Assembly: GCF_910592395.1 (NCBI RefSeq)
Contig: NC_088316.1
Location: 64,001 to 128,000 of the forward strand
Length of the DNA stretch: 64,000 nt
Source: Lineus longissimus
Taxonomy: Eukaryota > Nemertea > Pilidiophora > Heteronemertea > Lineidae
Direction of reading: 5' to 3'
Shown: positions 37,736 through 51,545 of the stretch, one piece after another
Position numbering within the stretch: position 1 is the first letter of the stretch
Layout of the letters: the number at the start of each line of letters is the position of its first letter
Position numbers and translations under genes: made by a program
The notes under the pieces: model-generated
Database searches by the model: none
What the model saw: the letters and a program-made list of their open reading frames with translations, nothing else
Told to the model about the DNA's origin: nothing

Positions 37736-39352
37736 ACCTCGCACATAGGTCAGCAGGGAACTCCACACTCCTCGATCACTGTGATCTTTACTGGTTCTCT
37801 GACGGGTGGTTTGATAGTTCACCTCGCACATAGGTCAGCAGGGAACTCCACACTCCTCGATCACTGTGATCTTTACTGGTTCTCTGACGGGTGGTTTGAT
37901 AGTTCACCTCGCACATAGGTCAGCAGGGAACTCCACACTCCTCGATCACTGTGATCTTTACTGGTTCTCTGACGGGTGGTTTGATAGTTCACCTCGCACA
38001 TAGGCCAGCAGGGAACTCCACACTCCTCGATCACTGTGATCTTTACTGGTTCTCTGACGGGTGGTTTGATAGTTCACCTAGCACATAGGCCAGCAGGGAA
38101 CTCCACACTCCTCTATCACTGTGATCTTTACTGGTTCTCTGACGGGTGGTTTGATAGTTCACCTCGCACATAGGCCAGCAGGGAACTCCACACTCCTCGA
38201 TCACTGTGATCTTTACTGGTTCTCTGACGGGTGGTTTGATAGTTCACCTCGCACATAGGCCAGCAGGGAACTCCACACTCCTCGATCACTGTGATCTTTA
38301 CTGGTTCTCTGACGGGTGGTTTGATAGTTCACCTCGCACATAGGCCAGCAGGCAACTCCACACTCCTCGATCACTGTGATCTTTACTGGTTCTCTGACGG
38401 GTGGTTTGATAGTTCACCTCGCACATAGGTCAGCAGGGAACTCCACACTCCTCGATCACTGTGATCTTTACTGGTTCTCTGACGGGTGGTTTGATAGTTC
38501 ACCTCGCACATAGGCCAGCAGGGAACTCCACACTCCTCTATCACTGTGATCTTTACTGGTTCTCTGACGGGTGGTTTGATAGTTCACCTCGCACATAGGT
38601 CAGCAGGGAACTCCACACTCCTCGATCACTGTGATCTTTACTGGTTCTCTGACGGTTGGTTTGATAGTTCACCTCGCACATAGGCCAGCAGGGAACTCCA
38701 CACTCCTCTATCACTGTGATCTTTACTGGTTCTCTGACGGGTGGTTTGATAGTTCACCTCGCACATAGGCCAGCAGGGAACTCCACACTCCTCGATCACT
38801 GTGATCTTCACTGGTTCTCTGACGGGTGGTTTGATAGTTCACCTCGCACATAGGCCAGCAGGCAACTCCACACTCCTCGATCACTGTGATCTTTACTGGT
38901 TCTCTGACGGGTGGTTTGATAGTTCACCTCGCACATAGGCCAGCAGGGAACTCCACACTCCTCGATCACTGTGATCTTTACTGGTTCTCTGACGGGTGGT
39001 TTGATAGTTCACCTCGCACATAGGTCAGCAGGGAACTCCACACTCCTCGATCACTGTGATCTTTACTGGTTCTCTGACGGGTGGTTTGATAGTTCACCTC
39101 GCACATAGGCCAGCAGGGAACTCCACACTCCTCTATCACTGTGATCTTTACTGGTTCTCTGACGGGTGGTTTGATAGTTCACCTCGCACATAGGCCAGCA
39201 GGGAACTCCACACTCCTCGATCACTGTGATCTTTACTGGTTCTCTGACGGGTGGTTTGATAGTTCTCCTCGCACATAGGCCAGCAGGGAACTCCACACTC
39301 CTCTATCACTGTGTTCTTTACTGGTTCTCTGACGGGTGGTTGATAGTTCAGT
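37736..39352. repeat. Minisatellite, 85-bp unit x19
   Basis: The unit begins ACCTCGCACATAGG and includes ACTCCACACTCCTCGATCAC and GGTTCTCTGACGGGTGG. Copy starts stay exactly in phase: 17 units from 37736 to 39181 total 1,445 bp. Only substitutions occur (AGGTCAGC/AGGCCAGC, CTCGATC/CTCTATC, GGGAACT/GGCAACT) until the last copy, which loses one base. Open frames across it on both strands are artefacts. Confidence 0.97.
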
Positions 39353-41481
39353 TGCATGTCTCTGCTTTGCGACTTGTCACCATTCTTCAAATGGCCTTGT
39401 CATTATCGTAAGTGATTGGAAGCCCCTTCAACTCAAATCAATTTTAAGATACCATAAAATGTCACTATTTCCCAGGTAAAATGCCTCCAATCATATCAAC
39501 CCAAATCCCCGAACCTAAAAAACTCCGCTCTGGTGACAGAAAAAACCTTTACCGGTAATGAAAAAGGTTGTCATCGAAGTTAGATTTGTACCCTTGGTAC
39601 TCATCCATATAGATCAATTAGCCCCGAGAGACGCCGTATCTAAATCACTCTGTCACTTCCTGCCACTGGAATACAGCGACTGGAGTAACACTATATGACG
39701 CTCAAACAAAGAGCCATAGATTTAAACTGCCTTTGAACTAAGTGTATCAATCTATGTCATTTGAAACGCTTATGATGGATGCCGTGTTGATCAGAATGAA
39801 ATGAACTGTAGCAAAGAACGTCGACACCTTTTTCATGATCAGCTTTCTTCTTTGACTCCACTTTCGATCCTTACTGGATATCCCTCAGCAGAAATAGCCC
39901 TTCAATGTTTTTGGCACAACACTAATATGCTAACCGTTTTTGGTAAAATGAAAAACCAAATGATTTTTTGAGATTGTTAAAACTTCTACGGTTATTCACT
40001 TCTCTGAAAAACTTCTATTAACATGGTACATAGTGTTGGTCGAAACTAAGCTTTTTCAAAAGCTATGAAACATTTAATTCTGAGAGAGTAGAAGGCCCAA
40101 ATATTCATCTGTTTGGTTCGTTTGATGATTCAATGCCGATGTTTATCATGTATTTCATTACCTGTTTAAAAACTCGCGATGAGCTCAGCTGGGAAACTGC
40201 TCTGATCAATTAAGTTTCAGCGCTAATTAAACGCATCGAATCGTGCTGATAACATCATCAGTCTTAACCCTTTCTTCCTGACTCACACCCTATGCACGAT
40301 ATCTTGTACTTACTTTAAAACACATGAGGACAGTTCGGTCATAGCAGTGGTGATAGATTACTTGAGGGTCAAGAACAATCCTATCTGAAGTCAGCCAGTT
40401 TAATTGTTTAATTGATCACGTTGACACGGCAAAATGAAAAAATTCTTTCCTTAGAAAACGGTTTCATTGCTCCCAACGTTACTCCCAACGTTCTTCTCAT
40501 GTCTTTAATTCTATGCCTTAACAAGGAGGACATGACAATAATGAGCTCTGTGAGTGAAGCCTGGAGAGGCATGGAAAAGTCAACTTCCTCAATGGTCCTG
40601 TACGCGTAGACAATTCCTCTGTTGACAGTCAGAAAGACGAGCCTTCCCTCTTTAAATGATGTACAGACAATTGAAAAATCGAATGATGACGCGAAAATAT
40701 TGACATATCAAGAGACACGGGAGTATTAAACGTCTTTTTTCTATATCAATTTGATTAGTGAGATTTGAATATATGAGGAAAATGGGTGATCTCGCAGACA
40801 ATCTGAGACAAATTAAACCAATTCGAATCGAGCTGATTAATTTATCTTGATGAATCGGTTATCTGATCGGGCTATTTAAGGCCAGACATATCAAGATGGC
40901 GCCCGGTGATACTCATTCGAGAGGACAAGCGCGATACCTAATCGTTTCTGTGTGTGAAGATCCCATGTTTTGAGAAACGCTAAAACCATTTCACGGCAAA
41001 ATCAATTTCTTTCTTGACAAAAAGAAGATGAAACAAAAATGCCAGGGGTTGAAGACGCAAAAACTGACTGTTGGAATGGTATGCATGTGCCTGCTGGCTC
41101 CGTGCACAACATGCTTTCTGCACTCCTGATGAGATATTCTCCTTAGGGATGCCACGTACACAACAAACATGAAAATATATCTTGGGCCATGTATCTGATA
41201 AATAATGCAAGATGAATTTAATAACATACTGCATTATTCAATAAGATGCTGTAGCTTTCCGAATGCTACTGGCAGATTATATATAGCATTGTTTTCCGAA
41301 TATATGGTTTAGTCTATGCACTACTAACTAACTCACCATCCTGACGACTGCACGCTACTGCATGATGCTGTTACTTGTGGGACGAAAGAATTCGCGTACC
41401 TTTAGGCAGAACATAATGAGACATTGGGTAGTCCCACTCACTTTTCGAATGGCTAATCTGCATAATCAAGGTTATGCTGTT
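39353..41481. other. Intergenic between the 85-bp and 70-bp arrays
   Basis: AT-rich unique sequence. Open frames at 40412-40609 plus and 40980-41234 minus show no recognisable domain. I call no gene here. Confidence 0.45.
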
Positions 41482-44400
41482 TACTAATTCTACAGTTTGG
41501 TCGGAGAGTCCTGTACTGATCCTGGTCATTACCCGTGTCGTACCGTACTGACCAAAGATGGCTGCTTGTATACTAGTGCTACAGTTCGACGGCTCAGTCC
41601 AGCGGGGTCGTACCGTACTGACCAAAGATGGCTGCTTGTATACTAGCGCCACAGTTCGACGGCTCAGTTCAGCGGGGTTGTAGCGTACGGACCAAAGATG
41701 GCTGCTTGTATACTAGTGCTACAGTTCGATGGCTCAGTCCAGCGGGGTCGTAGTGTACGGCCCAAAGATGGCTGCTTGTATACTAGTGCTACAGTTCGAC
41801 GGCTCAGTCCAGCGGGGTTGTAGCGTACGGACCAAAGATGGCTGCTTGTATACTAGTGCTACAGTTCGATGGCTCAGTCCAGCGGGGTCGTAGCGTACGG
41901 ACCAAAGATGGCTGCTTGTATACCAGTGCTACAGTTCGACGGCTCAGTCCAGCGGGGTTGTAGCGTACGGACCAAAGATCGCTGCTTGTATACAAGTGCT
42001 ACAGTTCGACGGCTCAGTCCAGCGAGGTTGTAGCGTACGGACCAAAGATGGCTGCTTGTATACTAGCGCTACAGTTCGATGGCTCAGTCCAGCGGGGTCG
42101 TACCGTACTGACCAAAGATGGCTGCTTGTATACTAGTGCTACAGTTCGATGGCTCAGTCCAGCGGGGTCGTACCGTACTGACCAAAGATGGCTGCTTGTA
42201 TACTAGTGCTACAGTTCGATGGCTCAGTCCAGCGGGGTCGTAGCGTACAGACCAAAGATGGCTGCTTGTATACTAATGCTACAGTTCGACGGCTCAGTCC
42301 AGCGGGGTCGTACCGTACTGACCAAAGATGGCTGCTTGTATACTAGTGCTACAGTTCGATGGCTCAGTCCAGCGGGGTCGTACCGTACTGACCAAAGATG
42401 GCTGCTTGTATACTAGTGCTACAGTTCGATGGCTCAGTCCAGCGGGGTCGTAGCGTACGGACCAAAGATGGCTGCTTGTATACTAGTGCTACAGTTCGAC
42501 GGCTCAGTCCAGCGGGGTCGTACCGTACTGACCAAAGATGGCTGCTTGTATACTAGTGCTACAGTTCGATGGCTCAGTCCAGCGGGGTTGTAGCGTACGG
42601 ACCAAAGACGGCTGCTTGTATACTAGTGCTACAGTTCGATGGCTCAGTCCACCAGGATTGTAGCACACTGACCAAAGATGGCTGCTTGTATACTAGTGCT
42701 ACAGTTCGACGGCTCAGTCCACCGGGGTTGTAGCGCACTGACCAAAGATGGCTGCTTGTATACTAGTGCTACAGTTCGATGGCTCAGTCCAGCGGGGTCG
42801 TACCGTACTGACCAAAGATGGCTGCTTGTATACTAGTGCTACAGTTCGATGGCTCAGTCCAGCGGGGTCGTAGCGTACGGACAAAAGATGGCTGCTTGTA
42901 TACTAGTGCTACAGTTCGACGGCTCAGTCCAGCGGGGTCGTACCGCACTGACCAAAGATGGCTGCTTGTATACTAGTGCTACAGTTCGATGGCTCAGTCC
43001 AGCGGGGTTGTAGCGTACGGACCAAAGATGGCTGCTTGTATACTAGTGCTACAGTTCGATGGCTCAGTCCAGCGGGGTTGTACTGTACTGACCAAAGATG
43101 GCTGCTTGTATACTAGTGCTACAGTTCGATGGCTCAGTCCAGCGGGGTTGTAGCGTACGGACCAAAGATGGCTGCTTGTATACTAGTGCTACAGTTCGAC
43201 GGCTCAGTCCAGCGAGGTTGTAGCGTACGGACCAAAGATGGCTGCTTGTATACTAGTGCTACAGTTCGATGGCTCAGTCCAGCGGGGTTGTACCGTACTG
43301 ACCAAAGATGGCTGCTTGTATACTAGTGCTACAGTTCGATGGCTCAGTCCAGCGGGGTTGTACTGTACTGACCAAAGATGGCTGCTTGTATACTAGTGCT
43401 ACAGTTCGACGGCTCAGTCCAGCGGGGTCGTACCGTACTGACCAAAGATGGCTGCTTGTATACTAGTGCTACAGTTCGATGGCTCAGTCCAGCGGGGTTG
43501 TAGCGTACGGACCAAAGATGGCTGCTTGTATACTAGTGCTACAGTTCGATGGCTCAGTCCAGCGGGGTTGTAGCGTACGGACCAAAGATGGCTGCTTGTA
43601 TACGAGTGCTACAGTTCGACGGCTCAGTCCAGCGGGGTTGTAGCGTACGGACCAAAGATGGCTGCTTGTATACTAGTGCTACAGTTCGACGGCTCAGTCC
43701 AGCGAGGTTGTAGCGTACGGACCAAAGATGGCTGCTTGTATACTAGTGCTACAGTTCGATGGCTCAGTCCAGCGGGGTTGTACCGTACTGACCAAAGATG
43801 GCTGCTTGTATACTAGTGCTACAGTTCGATGGCTCAGTCCAGCGGGGTTGTACCGTACTGACCAAAGATGGCTGCTTGTATACTAGTGCTACAGTTCGAC
43901 GGCTCAGTCCAGCGGGGTCGTACCGTACTGACCAAAGATGGCTGCTTGTATACTAGTGCTACAGTTCGATGGCTCAGTCCAGCGGGGTCGTAGCGTACGG
44001 ACAAAAGATGGCTGCTTGTATACTAGTGCTACAGTTCGACGGCTCAGTCCAGCGGGGTCGTACCGCACTGACCAAAGATGGCTGCTTGTATACTAGTGCT
44101 ACAGTTCGATGGCTCAGTCCAGCGGGGTTGTAGCGTACGGACCAAAGATGGCTGCTTGTATACTAGTGCTACAGTTCGATGGCTCAGTCCAGCGGGGTTG
44201 TACCGTACTGACCAAAGATGGCTGCTTGTATACTAGTGCTACAGTTCGATGGCTCAGTCCAGCGGGGTTGTAGCGTACGGACCAAAGATGGCTGCTTGTA
44301 TACTAGTGCTACAGTTCGACGGCTCAGTCCAGCGAGGTTGTAGCGTACGGACCAAAGATGGCTGCTTGTATACTAGTGCTACAGTTCGATGGCTCAGTCC

Positions 44401-47400
44401 AGCGGGGTTGTACCGTACTGACCAAAGATGGCTGCTTGTATACTAGTGCTACAGTTCGATGGCTCAGTCCAGCGGGGTTGTACTGTACTGACCAAAGATG
44501 GCTGCTTGTATACTAGTGCTACAGTTCGACGGCTCAGTCCAGCGGGGTCGTACCGTACTGACCAAAGATGGCTGCTTGTATACTAGTGCTACAGTTCGAT
44601 GGCTCAGTCCAGCGGGGTTGTAGCGTACGGACCAAAGATGGCTGCTTGTATACTAGTGCTACAGTTCGATGGCTCAGTCCAGCGGGGTTGTAGCGTACGG
44701 ACCAAAGATGGCTGCTTGTATACGAGTGCTACAGTTCGACGGCTCAGTCCAGCGGGGTTGTAGCGTACGGACCAAAGATGGCTGCTTGTATACTAGTGCT
44801 ACAGTTCGACGGCTCAGTCCAGCGGGGTTGTAGCGTACGGACCAAAGATGGCTGCTTGTATACTAGTGCTACAGTTCGATGGCTCAGTCCAGCGGGGTTG
44901 TACCGTACTGACCAAAGATGGCTGCTTGTATACTAGTGCTACAGTTCGATGGCTCAGTCCAGCGGGGTTGTACCGTACTGACCAAAGATGGCTGCTTGTA
45001 TACTAGTGCTACAGTTCGACGGCTCAGTCCAGCGGGGTCGTACCGTACTGACCAAAGATGGCTGCTTGTGTACTAGTGCTACAGTTCGATGGCTCAGTCC
45101 AGCGGGGTTGTAGCGTACGGACCAAAGATGGCTGCTTGTATACTAGTGCTACAGTTCGATGGCTCAGTCCAGCGGGGTTGTAGCGTACGGACCAAAGATG
45201 GCTGCTTGTATACGAGTGCTACAGTTCGACGGCTCAGTCCAGCGGGGTTGTAGCGTACGGACCAAAGATGGCTGCTTGTATACTAGTGCTACAGTTCGAT
45301 GGCTCAGTCCAGCGGGGTTGTAGCGTACGGACCAAAGATGGCTGCTTGTATACTAGTGCTACAGTTCGACGGCTCAGTCCAGCGGGGTCGTAGCGTACGG
45401 ACCAAAGATGGCTGCTTGTATACTAGTGCTACAGTTCGATGGCTCAGTCCAGCGGGGTCGTAGTGTACGGACCAAAGATGGCTGCTTGTATACTAGTGCT
45501 ACAGTTCGACGGCTCAGTCCAGCGGGGTTGTAGCGTACGGACCAAAGATGGCTGCTTGTATACTAGTGCTACAGTTCGACGGCTCAGTCCAGCGGGGTCG
45601 TACCGCACTGACCAAAGATGGCTGCTTGTATACTAGTGCTACAGTTCGATGGCTCAGTCCAGCGGGGTTGTAGCGTACGGACCAAAGATGGCTGCTTGTA
45701 TACTAGTGCTACAGTTCGATGGCTCAGTCCAGCGGGGTTGTACCGTACTGACCAAAGATGGCTGCTTGTATACTAGTGCTACAGTTCGATGGCTCAGTCC
45801 AGCGGGGTTGTAGCGTACGGACCAAAGATGGCTGCTTGTATACTAGTGCTACAGTTCGACGGCTCAGTCCAGCGAGGTTGTAGCGTACGGACCAAAGATG
45901 GCTGCTTGTATACTAGTGCTACAGTTCGATGGCTCAGTCCAGCGGGGTTGTACCGTACTGACCAAAGATGGCTGCTTGTATACTAGTGCTACAGTTCGAT
46001 GGCTCAGTCCAGCGGGGTTGTACTGTACTGACCAAAGATGGCTGCTTGTATACTAGTGCTACAGTTCGACGGCTCAGTCCAGCGGGGTCGTACCGTACTG
46101 ACCAAAGATGGCTGCTTGTATACTAGTGCTACAGTTCGATGGCTCAGTCCAGCGGGGTTGTAGCGTACGGACCAAAGATGGCTGCTTGTATACTAGTGCT
46201 ACAGTTCGATGGCTCAGTCCAGCGGGGTTGTAGCGTACGGACCAAAGATGGCTGCTTGTATACGAGTGCTACAGTTCGACGGCTCAGTCCAGCGGGGTTG
46301 TAGCGTACGGACCAAAGATGGCTGCTTGTATACTAGTGCTACAGTTCGACGGCTCAGTCCAGCGAGGTTGTAGCGTACGGACCAAAGATGGCTGCTTGTA
46401 TACTAGTGCTACAGTTCGATGGCTCAGTCCAGCGGGGTTGTACCGTACTGACCAAAGATGGCTGCTTGTATACTAGTGCTACAGTTCGATGGCTCAGTCC
46501 AGCGGGGTTGTACCGTACTGACCAAAGATGGCTGCTTGTATACTAGTGCTACAGTTCGACGGCTCAGTCCAGCGGGGTCGTACCGTACTGACCAAAGATG
46601 GCTGCTTGTATACTAGTGCTACAGTTCGATGGCTCAGTCCAGCGGGGTTGTAGCGTACGGACCAAAGATGGCTGCTTGTATACTAGTGCTACAGTTCGAT
46701 GGCTCAGTCCAGCGGGGTTGTAGCGTACGGACCAAAGATGGCTGCTTGTATACGAGTGCTACAGTTCGACGGCTCAGTCCAGCGGGGTTGTAGCGTACGG
46801 ACCAAAGATGGCTGCTTGTATACTAGTGCTACAGTTCGATGGCTCAGTCCAGCGGGGTTGTAGCGTACGGACCAAAGATGGCTGCTTGTATACTAGTGCT
46901 ACAGTTCGACGGCTCAGTCCAGCGGGGTCGTAGCGTACGGACCAAAGATGGCTGCTTGTATACTAGTGCTACAGTTCGATGGCTCAGTCCAGCGGGGTCG
47001 TAGTGTACGGACCAAAGATGGCTGCTTGTATACTAGTGCTACAGTTCGACGGCTCAGTCCAGCGGGGTTGTAGCGTACGGACCAAAGATGGCTGCTTGTA
47101 TACTAGTGCTACAGTTCGACGGCTCAGTCCAGCGGGGTCGTAGCGTACGGACCAAAGATGGCTGCTTGTATACTAGTGCTACAGTTCGACGGCTCAGTCC
47201 AGCGGGGTCGTAGCGTACGGACCAAAGATGGCTGCTTGTATACTAGTGCTACAGTTCGATGGCTCAGTCCAGCGGGGTCGTAGCGTACGGACTAAAGATG
47301 GCTGCTTGTATACTAGTGCTACAGTTCGATGGCTCAGTCCAGCGGGGTCGTAGCGTACGGACCAAAGATGGCTGCTTGTATACTAGTGCTACAGTTCGAT

Positions 47401-48560
47401 GGCTCAGTCCAGCGGGGTTGTAGCGTACGGACCAAAGATGGCTGCTTGTATACTAGTGCTACAGTTCGATGGCTCAGTCCAGCGGGGTTGTAGCGTACTG
47501 ACCAAAGATGGCAGCTTGTATACTAGTGCTACAGTTCGACGGCTCAGTCAAGCGGGGTTGTAGCGTACGGACCAAAGATGGCTGCTTGTATACTAGTGCT
47601 ACAGTTCGACGGCTCAGTCCAGCGGGGTTGTAGCGTACTGACCAAAGATGGCTGCTTGTATACTAGTGCTACAGTTCGACGGCTCAGTCCAGCGGGGTCG
47701 TAGCGTACGGACAAAAGATGGCTGCTTGTATACTAGTGCTACAGTTCGATGGCTCAGTCCAGCGGGGTCGTAGCGTACGGACTAAAGATGGCTGCTTGTA
47801 TACTAGTGCTACAGTTCGACGGCTCAGTCCAGCGGGGTTGTAGCGTACTGACCAAAGATGGCTGCTTGTATACTAGTGCTACAGTTCGACGGCTCAGTCC
47901 AGCGGGGTCGTAGCGTACGGACAAAAGATGGCTGCTTGTATACTAGTGCTACAGTTCGATGGCTCAGTCCAGCGGGGTCGTAGCGTACGGACCAAAGATG
48001 GCTGCTTGTATACTAGTGCTACAGTTCGACGGCTCAGTCCAGCGGGGTTGTAGCGTACTGACCAAAGATGGCTGCTTGTATACTAGTGCTACAGTTCGAC
48101 GGCTCAGTCCAGCGGGGTCGTAGCGTACGGACAAAATATGGCTGCTTGTATACTAGTGCTACAGTTCGATGGCTCAGTCCAGCGGGGTCGTAGCGTACGG
48201 ACTAAAGATGGCTGCTTGTATACTAGTGCTACAGTTCGATGGCTCAGTCCAGCGGGGTCGTAGCGTACGGACTAAAGATGGCTGCTTGTATACTAGTGCT
48301 ACAGTTCGATGGCTCAGCCCAGCGAGGTTGTAGCGTACGGACCAAAGATGGCTGCTTGTATACTAGTGCTACAGTTCGACGGCTCAGTCCAGCGGGGTTG
48401 TAGCGTACTGACCAAAGATGGCTGCTTGTATACCAGTGCTACAGTTCGACGGCTCAGTCCAGCGGGGTTGTAGCGTACGGACCAAAGATGGCTGCTTGTA
48501 TACAAGTGCTACAGTTCGACGGCTCAGTCCAGCGGGGTTGTAGCGTTCGGACCAATGATT
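41482..48560. repeat. Satellite array, 70-bp monomer x about 100, with higher-order repeats
   Basis: The monomer begins GCTGCTTGTATACTAGTGCT, continues ACAGTTCGATGGCTCAGTCC and AGCGGGGTTGTAGCGTACGG, and ends ACCAAAGATG. The GCTGCTTGTA word recurs every 70 bp from 41561 to 48491, exactly 99 steps, so there is no net indel in 7 kb. Two main variants alternate, TAGCGTACGG and TACCGTACTG. Rare variants mark higher-order units. TACGAG at 43601, 44721, 45211, 46261 and 46751 gives 1,120-bp and 1,540-bp offsets. ACAAAAGATG or its variant at 47711, 47921 and 48131 gives a 210-bp trimer. The first monomer (41482-41540) is strongly diverged and the last breaks down after 48545. The 65-codon open frames inside are artefacts. 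Confidence 0.98.
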
Positions 48561-50864
48561 ACTGCAGTACTGTTGGTGACCCTCTTCAAGCTTGCCAGCT
48601 CGTCTACGACAGATTTGATCATTTACCAGCCGCTTGCATTGGGAGGTACAAAACTCCTGTTGTTTCTATACAAAGTGGTCCAATGCCGACCATCAGTCCC
48701 ACGACAAGATGGCACTCCGCCAGGTACCGAAACTCCTTAACGGTCTTCAGTGCGGGCGTTTCTGGAACTTGAGGTTAACTTGTAGCGGCTTTTAGCTTTC
48801 CTCTGCTGGCGGGTATCAAAGTTTTCCATGCCCTAGATGTCTGGTCATTGCTGACCAAAGAGCAATCTGTCCGGGTTTGTGATGAACTGAAAACCAAAGA
48901 TAGTGCGCTTCATCTACCCAGAGCTTTCTGGTTAGTCATCAATGGGTCTCGCGCCATTCACGCCAACACTATTAGAAACAATATCACTATTGTATGGTTA
49001 TGTATGCATGCTTGCGGGTCACTGGAGCATTTTCCAACACAGGGAGCTCGGCCTCGATACTACTTAGATTTAGCACAGCTTCAAAGGAAGGCTAGGTTAG
49101 AAACACGCCATTAGCAATCAAGAGATATGATAAGGATAACGATAGCTACAATTGCTGACACGATGCTACCACTTCAATAACTGTCGAGCTCATCGGGGTC
49201 AATTCTTGCCAAACAGTGAGATTGACCTTCGGCCTGTTTCATCTTGCATTTTACTTAGGAACAGTTTGCCGTTAAGAACTTTGTCCAATTTGGAAAAGCT
49301 GTCGACTGAGGAGTGTTTACTTGCTCTTCGAATTCTCACGTTTCTGACATCTTTTACACAAAAGTTGTGAATACATGTATTTCTAATGTAGCTTTGATAA
49401 GAATAAGATCGCTCTTAGCCTTGCTGCAGACGAATCTGTATCCCTCCCTGCGCTCATATTCGTAATAATCGACATTTCCAACCATCCCTATCTTATCAAA
49501 ATCTGTAATTCAGTGGAAGTTTTCATTTAAATTACGGGGGGGGGGTGTATAATGAATTTGAAAGGTTGACTCAAATTTCGCAACGGTTTAAATTTAACAC
49601 TCGTTTCAGTAAATCAATGAAATCAATAGTATCATTGATAGAATTGTGAGTTCGGACAAGATAATCAAACAGCTCTTGGCGGTGTGAAGAATATGCTCTC
49701 TGCTGCACGTCGTTCAATAATCGCGATAAAAACTGATGATAACAAATAGAACGCTTTGTTACCTTTGTCACAATACAACAGGAAGAGTAAAAGCGGCTTT
49801 GTTCATTCTGCTCAACGTGGCTCTAGTGGTAGGATAAGCATAAACATGATCGGTGTCTGTGGTACATACTATCGTCCTGGAGATCTCTCTCCGAGTTTCC
49901 CATGCCTGCATGTAGTTGGACTCATACTTATTGGATTGTATTTGTGTACATTTCCTGCATTGCCTGTGACTATGATGCACTCTCGGCATTTCTCATTATT
50001 CTCGAGGACTTGGACGAGGAATAGATTCGATTCCTTAGATTATATTTCCTTCTACTGAACTGCAGAGCGCAGCAGGAAAAAAACAAGTGAAAAAAATATT
50101 TGGACTTAGGTAATTAGAGAGGAAACCATTCGGGACCGGCGATTCTTGGTCGTCATAGCGGGCTGGTGGCCGACCGGGGTTCCACTGTATCATGTCTAAT
50201 AGGAATTCTAAAATACCTTGGTACCGTAAAGTCAACTTTTAAATGGAAAATGCATAAGCCTCGTTCTGAGAGTGGAGTGTTTTGGACACGCAACCAAGAT
50301 GCTCTACCAGAGTTCCCTCGGGTTGCACTAAAATGTGGAAACCATGCACACGTCACCCCGTACGGAATTTTCGCTCACTTCAGAAGTTTGAGGCTCTCAA
50401 AACACTGCAAACACATTGCAGAATAAATTGGTGGATCAGCTGTCCCATTACGTTTCCAAATATGGCAGGTGTATTAATTAGGTAATACTAGTTAATGGGG
50501 TGTGGGTTTAATTGTTCCATTGTCACCCTCGCTAATCAGCTCTGCACTCTGAAGGGCGACTGCCACACCGACGACCTGCCACTGCTGATGGCTATAGCCA
50601 CTTGCTTCAGACAGAAAGGCCCACAAAAATATCTCTCGTTAAGGGCCACAAAGTAATCGTTTTGACCTCGATCAGTGTTGCCTTTTGCAGAAACCTCAGA
50701 CGAACATCACAAACGAGCGATTTCTGTCGCATGCGATCATGATCGAAGGTCGCAGCGACTCAAACCATTCGTTTGTGACGCACTCAAGGTAGCAGTACCC
50801 GTATGTGTCTCTACTCATTGAAACCTTTGACATCGGCAAAAACGGCTCAACTGCAAGGTGCCAT
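48561..50864. other. Intergenic with a dispersed repeat fragment
   Basis: Unique sequence. At about 50130-50200, read in reverse complement, AGTGGAACCCCGGTCGGCCA resembles the hairpin head at 22055-22075 (AGTGGAATCCCGGTAACACG), suggesting the same family. A G10 tract lies near 49537. Open frames at 48555-48740 and 48848-49114 plus might be decayed mobile-element coding sequence, but I cannot identify them. Confidence 0.4.
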
Positions 50865-51545
50865 CAGATGTAAACATTTTCATTATCATCATTATCATAC
50901 CCCGCACCCACACTTTTCAAACTCCAGCACATACTGATTCCGGGCGTTCGAGTACATGAATTATGAGGTAGATGTATTGTTTCAATCATCGCAAATCTGC
51001 CTAAAACGGCAAGTTTTCTCAGGTACGGGTACGGCAGTGGCGTGCGTCTTTTTCATTGAAACGACCTCGCACGGCCGGCACCGACATATATCGCCGTTGA
51101 TGATGGAGAGAGCGGTAGCCGGTACATATTGAGCAAGGTTCACTAGCAGTTCAATGTGCTCATGACGTGACGAGAGCAAATCTCACGGGTGGGGCGGAAA
51201 TTCGCCATATTCTGACATCATCGGCGCCAACAACTGTTTCTTTTGACCCTGCCGGAGTCTTTCAAAACAATAAATGATTGTGTCTGACCCTGCTGACCTC
51301 GATTTTGAAAAACTTTTTTAAAAGGGTCATTCAAACGTTAAATCAACTGCAAAGAGAATCTTTTATATCACTGAGGTATATACATACGATATGTTGAGAA
51401 AAATCTGTACAACTATCGAAATATACGATTACTTGGAACTATTTCGGCTAATCACTTTGCCACCTGCGCGACCTTGTCACTATTGTGGCGCGCTCGTTTG
51501 CATACCGCATATAAGAGGCGAACAAAATCTTCATTTTAACATGAA

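Noticed and set aside
42219-48505. Recurrent 63-65 codon frames within the 70-bp satellite
   Set aside because: The monomer length breaks frame every unit and the frames are the same short peptide repeated. This is an artefact of the array.
48555-49114. Open frames just right of the satellite as a possible gene
   Set aside because: No domain recognised, two different frames of similar length, and no splice support. Possibly decayed mobile-element sequence.
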